DNA from: Takifugu bimaculatus
Lineage: Eukaryota; Chordata; Actinopteri; Tetraodontiformes; Tetraodontidae
Assembly (NCBI GenBank): GCA_004026145.2
Contig: CP034992.1
Coordinates: 6,106,135-6,170,134 of the forward strand
Length of the DNA: 64,000 bases
Reading direction: 5' to 3'
This document shows positions 61,002 to 64,000 of the stretch, piece by piece. The notes under the pieces are model-generated. The model searched no databases and was not told where the DNA came from. It worked only from the letters and a program-made list of their open reading frames with translations. Numbering within the stretch: position 1 is the first letter of the stretch; every line of letters starts with the position of its first letter. The position numbers were made by a program, and so were the translations under genes.

Positions 61002-61954
61002 GCGAGGAATGTGAGGTGAGGGAGACAATGACCAGATGATGATTGTAAAAACAAATGATGGGTTTTCAGCTTAGGTGATTTTAGAGCTTTTATTTTTGAG
61101 TTAATGTTTAATTGTATTTATTAAAGATAATGCAGATGTGCTGAAATGATTTTGAATTAACTGATTTGAAGTGATTTCTGATTAAAATACATTTTAATGT
61201 ACTACACATTAATAAAAGGAGTGAAAAATGTAATTTATTTTATCCATTAATGATGCTGTGTGCCAATATATTCTCAATTATTCGAGACAAAAAAGATGCA
61301 GAGGAAATGTACAAATTTTATATAAAAGACAATTATCAGAATATTCACATGAGACAATGATGGAATTTCTTTCACACATTGAAAAATCAGCAAAAATACT
61401 GTTTCTGAACGGAAGGTTGCGGACTATTAGCGCCCCCAGCGGGGAAATAGTGGAATTCAGGTTGGAAGAACTACAAAAACATGAGTTTGTGATTTTCTTA
61501 AATAAGTGTCTACTGCCCTATATAAAGACTTTTAATGGTACATGAAGGACAACAAATTTATTTTCACTGAGGATTTTCTAATAAACACCCATGAAAGATT
61601 CTAGTGGAAAAAGTGGATCAGTAATACATTTAGCATTAAGTCACATAACAGGAAATTAGGATGTACAAGTGAAAAACTGTTTCTTCAATCACTCTTCCCA
61701 TTCTAAAGAAAATCCGCTAAGTATAAAAATATCTTCATTTCCGATGCCACACAATTTATGTTTAACATCTTGACTGTTAATTTAATGTAATGCTTTTCAG
61801 TGATTCCTGCGATCTAGGACGGTCTTTAAACTGCCACAGACCAAAGGAAAAACTCTAACTTAATTTAGAGCCCCTCATAATTTACACATGAATCCGTAAT
61901 TTGCCATCTCTGAAAACGCCGGCTGACAGCAGGGGAAGACACTTGCTAATTTCA
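61002..61954. other. Convergent 3' ends of ddn and cnpy2
   Basis: ddn (+) and cnpy2 (-) face each other. AATAAA for ddn lies at 61211-61216 on the plus strand. A minus-strand AATAAA for cnpy2 lies at 61557-61562, about 390 bp after its stop. An open frame at 61258-61545 has no recognisable domain and lies between the two signals, so I do not call it a gene. Confidence 0.5.
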
Positions 61955-62971
61955 TCAAAGTTCATCATGGGGTATTTTCAGAGCGTGGTCACAGAGATCT
62001 GCAGACAGAAGAGACAGAGAAGCAAGACACTGAATCAGACCAGACAGGATAAACAGTGGAAAACATCTGCAACAAGCAGCAGCAAGTAAGAAATCTGCGT
62101 TCAGACCATACCCGTCCTTTTGCTGCACAATTTATCTTTGACATTATCCGTCTCGTGAGCAAAGAATTCAATGATTTCGTCTTCGTGGTGCTCAACAATG
62201 GTTTCACACTGTAGGAGAGGGAAAGAAACAGCGTTTAGTTGGCGACGTTTATCAGCGCTCAGTTTTCTGGAGTCTTGCCGGAAACGTCCACTCACTGCAA
62301 ACTTTAAACTGGCTGTGACTCTTGAATCCAGCGTGGCCTCAGAGAGGTCCATGGCCTCACCGCTTCGAGGTTTTATCCTAACGTAGGACTTCCTGTCTGT
62401 GGAAGGGTCTGTGACCTCGCCGTAGTCCTCCATCCTCTCACACACACCCTCCATCAGCTCCAGCAGGTTTCCCTCAGAGCGAGCCAGCGGAACCTAACAG
62501 AGCATCCATTCATGAAAATGGCAGTAAAACCCGTCCAATTTACTCTTAAAAGGCAGATTTATGTAACCAAAGGTCAAATTGGTTATTTCAGTCAAGGACA
62601 CGAAATCCAAACCCTGCATTTAAAACAGAATTAGGAGCACAGTAGCTTATTCTATACCTATAATGACAACTTTCTCACCTCACGGATGGACTGGCTGCCG
62701 TCCGGGTTGATCCTGAAGGATCCCGTTTGGATCATTTTCTTTGGATCAACCTGGGAAATGGCCCACTCCATCTCGTCTACCAGAGCCCTGCAGGCTGTGT
62801 GGAGCAGAGATGGAACGCACATCAAGTCTGCCGCGTGCATTTGTGCAAATCAAAGAGCAAAGCGGGCGCACGCATACCGCCACACTTCATGTCCTGTCCT
62901 TGTCTGGCCGCCTGGCTGAAGCTCAGGAGGTGAAACAGAACCAAAGACGACAGCAGAGCGCCTTCCCTCAT
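61955..62971 (-). CDS. cnpy2: Protein canopy homolog 2 (ER saposin-like protein)
   Basis: Five coding exons on the minus strand: 62878-62971, 62679-62794, 62296-62493, 62112-62208 and 61955-61998. They sum to 549 nt, 182 residues, exactly the length of human CNPY2. The N-terminus is a hydrophobic signal peptide (MREGALLSSLVLFHLLSF). The mature part opens with CGACRALVDEMEWAI, the cysteine-rich saposin-like fold of canopy proteins, then QTGSFRINPDGSQS, DPSTDRKSYVRI, HHEDEIIEFFAHETDNVKDK and LCSKRTDLCDHALKI. It ends in PHDEL, so the ER-retention signal HDEL is intact. Canopy-2 is an ER-resident regulator linked to receptor maturation and FGF signalling. The final short exon was chosen because it restores the conserved DLCDHAL and HDEL; another AG nearer 62060 would give an unrelated ending. 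Confidence 0.97.
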
Positions 62972-64000
62972 CTTGCACCTACAGGTCACAGGACACATTT
63001 GACCACATCATCAGGCTGACGCATCAAACTTTCTTGCTAATATCAGAGCAACAGCTCGACTTGCGTCTGGAAAACGACGTCCAGACACAAAGAGCCCAGT
63101 TTGTTAACTTTTCACTCAACTTACGCGTTCCTGGCAGGGATTCTCGAAGCCGCCTTCTACGCTTTTCCACGCTGTTCCATCACATTCGGTGAAATGTGGT
63201 GACGTAGCAGCGGCGCTGGCAGACAGGATGGAGAGGTGGCGCGAACAGCGCCCCATGTGGCCGGGAAGAATATTCACAAGCGACCTTGTTATGGTCATAA
63301 TAAGGTTTTATGAATGGATTTTCTATATATCTCTCTACATATGCATACATTATATATAAAATATATATATATATATATCAATGTACAATTCAAATTTTAC
63401 TCTTTATAATCAGTATAACCGTGCTCTGATGAATCTTGAATATCCAATAAGCATTCCAATAAGAATTTAAACCAAGAGTTACAGATGGAGTACAGTGTAG
63501 GGTCAATTATGTCTATTTTAGGCTCACAGATGCACAGGTGATGCGAGGTAGGGAGATAAAGGTGTGGGATGAAGACTGTCAATCAAAACTGAACTAATGA
63601 CCTTGAATTCATGAAGAAACACACCAAAACCAGCTTAGCGGGTTCTATAAACTTTAATTGTACACATTTATCAAGGCAGGATAAATACTGATGTAGATTT
63701 TTTTTTTTAAAAAAAACAAAATTAAATAGAATTTAAAAAGCAATGATCATCTAGACAACCTCCTCCCAAAAAAATATTAAAAACCATGAGCGTGACTATT
63801 TACCTGTACAAACTCATCAATACAGAAATGATACCACAGTACCATTTGGGTCCAGTAATTTAAAAACTGTCATTCAGCAGATGATCCTTTCAGACATAAT
63901 TTAAAAGTTAAATTCAAATAAATTAAAACAAAAAATCACATCTTTCAACAATACATTTTTTTTTTTTTTAAAAAAAAAAATTTTAAGTGCCGGTTCATTA
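62972..64000. other. cnpy2 promoter side and right edge of window
   Basis: Sequence just above 62971 includes the cnpy2 5' untranslated region and a CG-rich patch to about 63270, probably the promoter. A (TA)n run lies at about 63352-63378. From about 63640 to the end the DNA is AT-rich, with ATTAAA on the minus strand at 63653-63658, which could be the 3' untranslated end of a further minus-strand gene outside the window. That last point is a guess. Confidence 0.35.

Noticed and set aside
61258..61545. 95-codon plus-strand frame after ddn
   Set aside because: It lies between the ddn and cnpy2 poly(A) signals, has no recognisable domain and no supporting splice sites.
62040..62079. Alternative last exon of cnpy2
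   Set aside because: It keeps phase but ends in an unrelated short tail, whereas 61955-61998 gives the conserved DLCDHAL and HDEL ending.
1..64000. CRISPR arrays, operons, tRNA and rRNA genes
   Set aside because: No direct-repeat/spacer pattern, no bacterial gene organisation and no recognisable tRNA or rRNA sequence was seen on either strand; tRNA detection by eye is not exhaustive.

Overview
The window is nuclear DNA of a ray-finned fish, almost certainly a teleost. Genes are split by short GT-AG introns (often 70-300 bp), all ten protein genes have vertebrate orthologues or family relatives, and the spacers hold long (TG)n, (CA)n and (CT)n microsatellites and fragments that look like common fish dispersed repeats. 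There is no operon, plasmid, phage, CRISPR or tRNA signal. Coding exons were joined by reading frame, splice phase and conserved protein motifs. Six multi-exon models (inpp1, nr4a1, dgka, stx16, ddn, cnpy2) close exactly in frame, which supports them strongly.

Layout: 1-8.4 kb has no gene I can support, but holds microsatellites, a 39-bp tandem triplicate and a 0.59 kb polypyrimidine tract. An S100 calcium-binding protein gene (-) lies at 8.5-9.3 kb and inpp1 (+, inositol polyphosphate 1-phosphatase) at 11.3-14.0 kb behind a CpG-rich promoter. dnajc14 (-, ER J-domain co-chaperone) is at 17.0-19.5 kb and nab2 (+, EGR co-repressor) at 22.2-26.3 kb. A TANK-like gene (-) with a TBK1-binding segment and a C-terminal zinc finger is at 28.7-31.2 kb. 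A 6 kb repeat-rich gap follows. nr4a1 (-, Nur77 orphan nuclear receptor) is at 37.4-40.0 kb with its noncoding first exon and promoter at about 41.0-41.3 kb. dgka (-, diacylglycerol kinase alpha, 23 coding exons) is at 42.8-48.5 kb, stx16 (+, syntaxin-16) at 50.2-53.0 kb, ddn (+, dendrin) at 56.6-61.0 kb and cnpy2 (-, canopy-2, ending in HDEL) at 62.0-63.0 kb.

The genes do not form one pathway. There are thematic links: nr4a1 is an immediate-early gene and nab2 encodes a repressor of the immediate-early EGR factors; inpp1 and dgka both act in phosphoinositide/diacylglycerol signalling; dnajc14 and cnpy2 act in the endoplasmic reticulum. Gene content resembles human 12q13 (DNAJC14, NAB2, NR4A1, DGKA, DDN, CNPY2) with members whose human relatives lie on 2q (INPP1, TANK) and 20q (STX16).

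The most notable observations are the TANK-like gene with an unrecognised N-terminus, an apparent one-base insertion in dnajc14, a 12-nt microexon plus tandem in-frame donors in stx16, an SRF/AP-1-like promoter signature upstream of nr4a1, and an S100 protein with a shortened first calcium loop. I found no clearly new multi-gene system.
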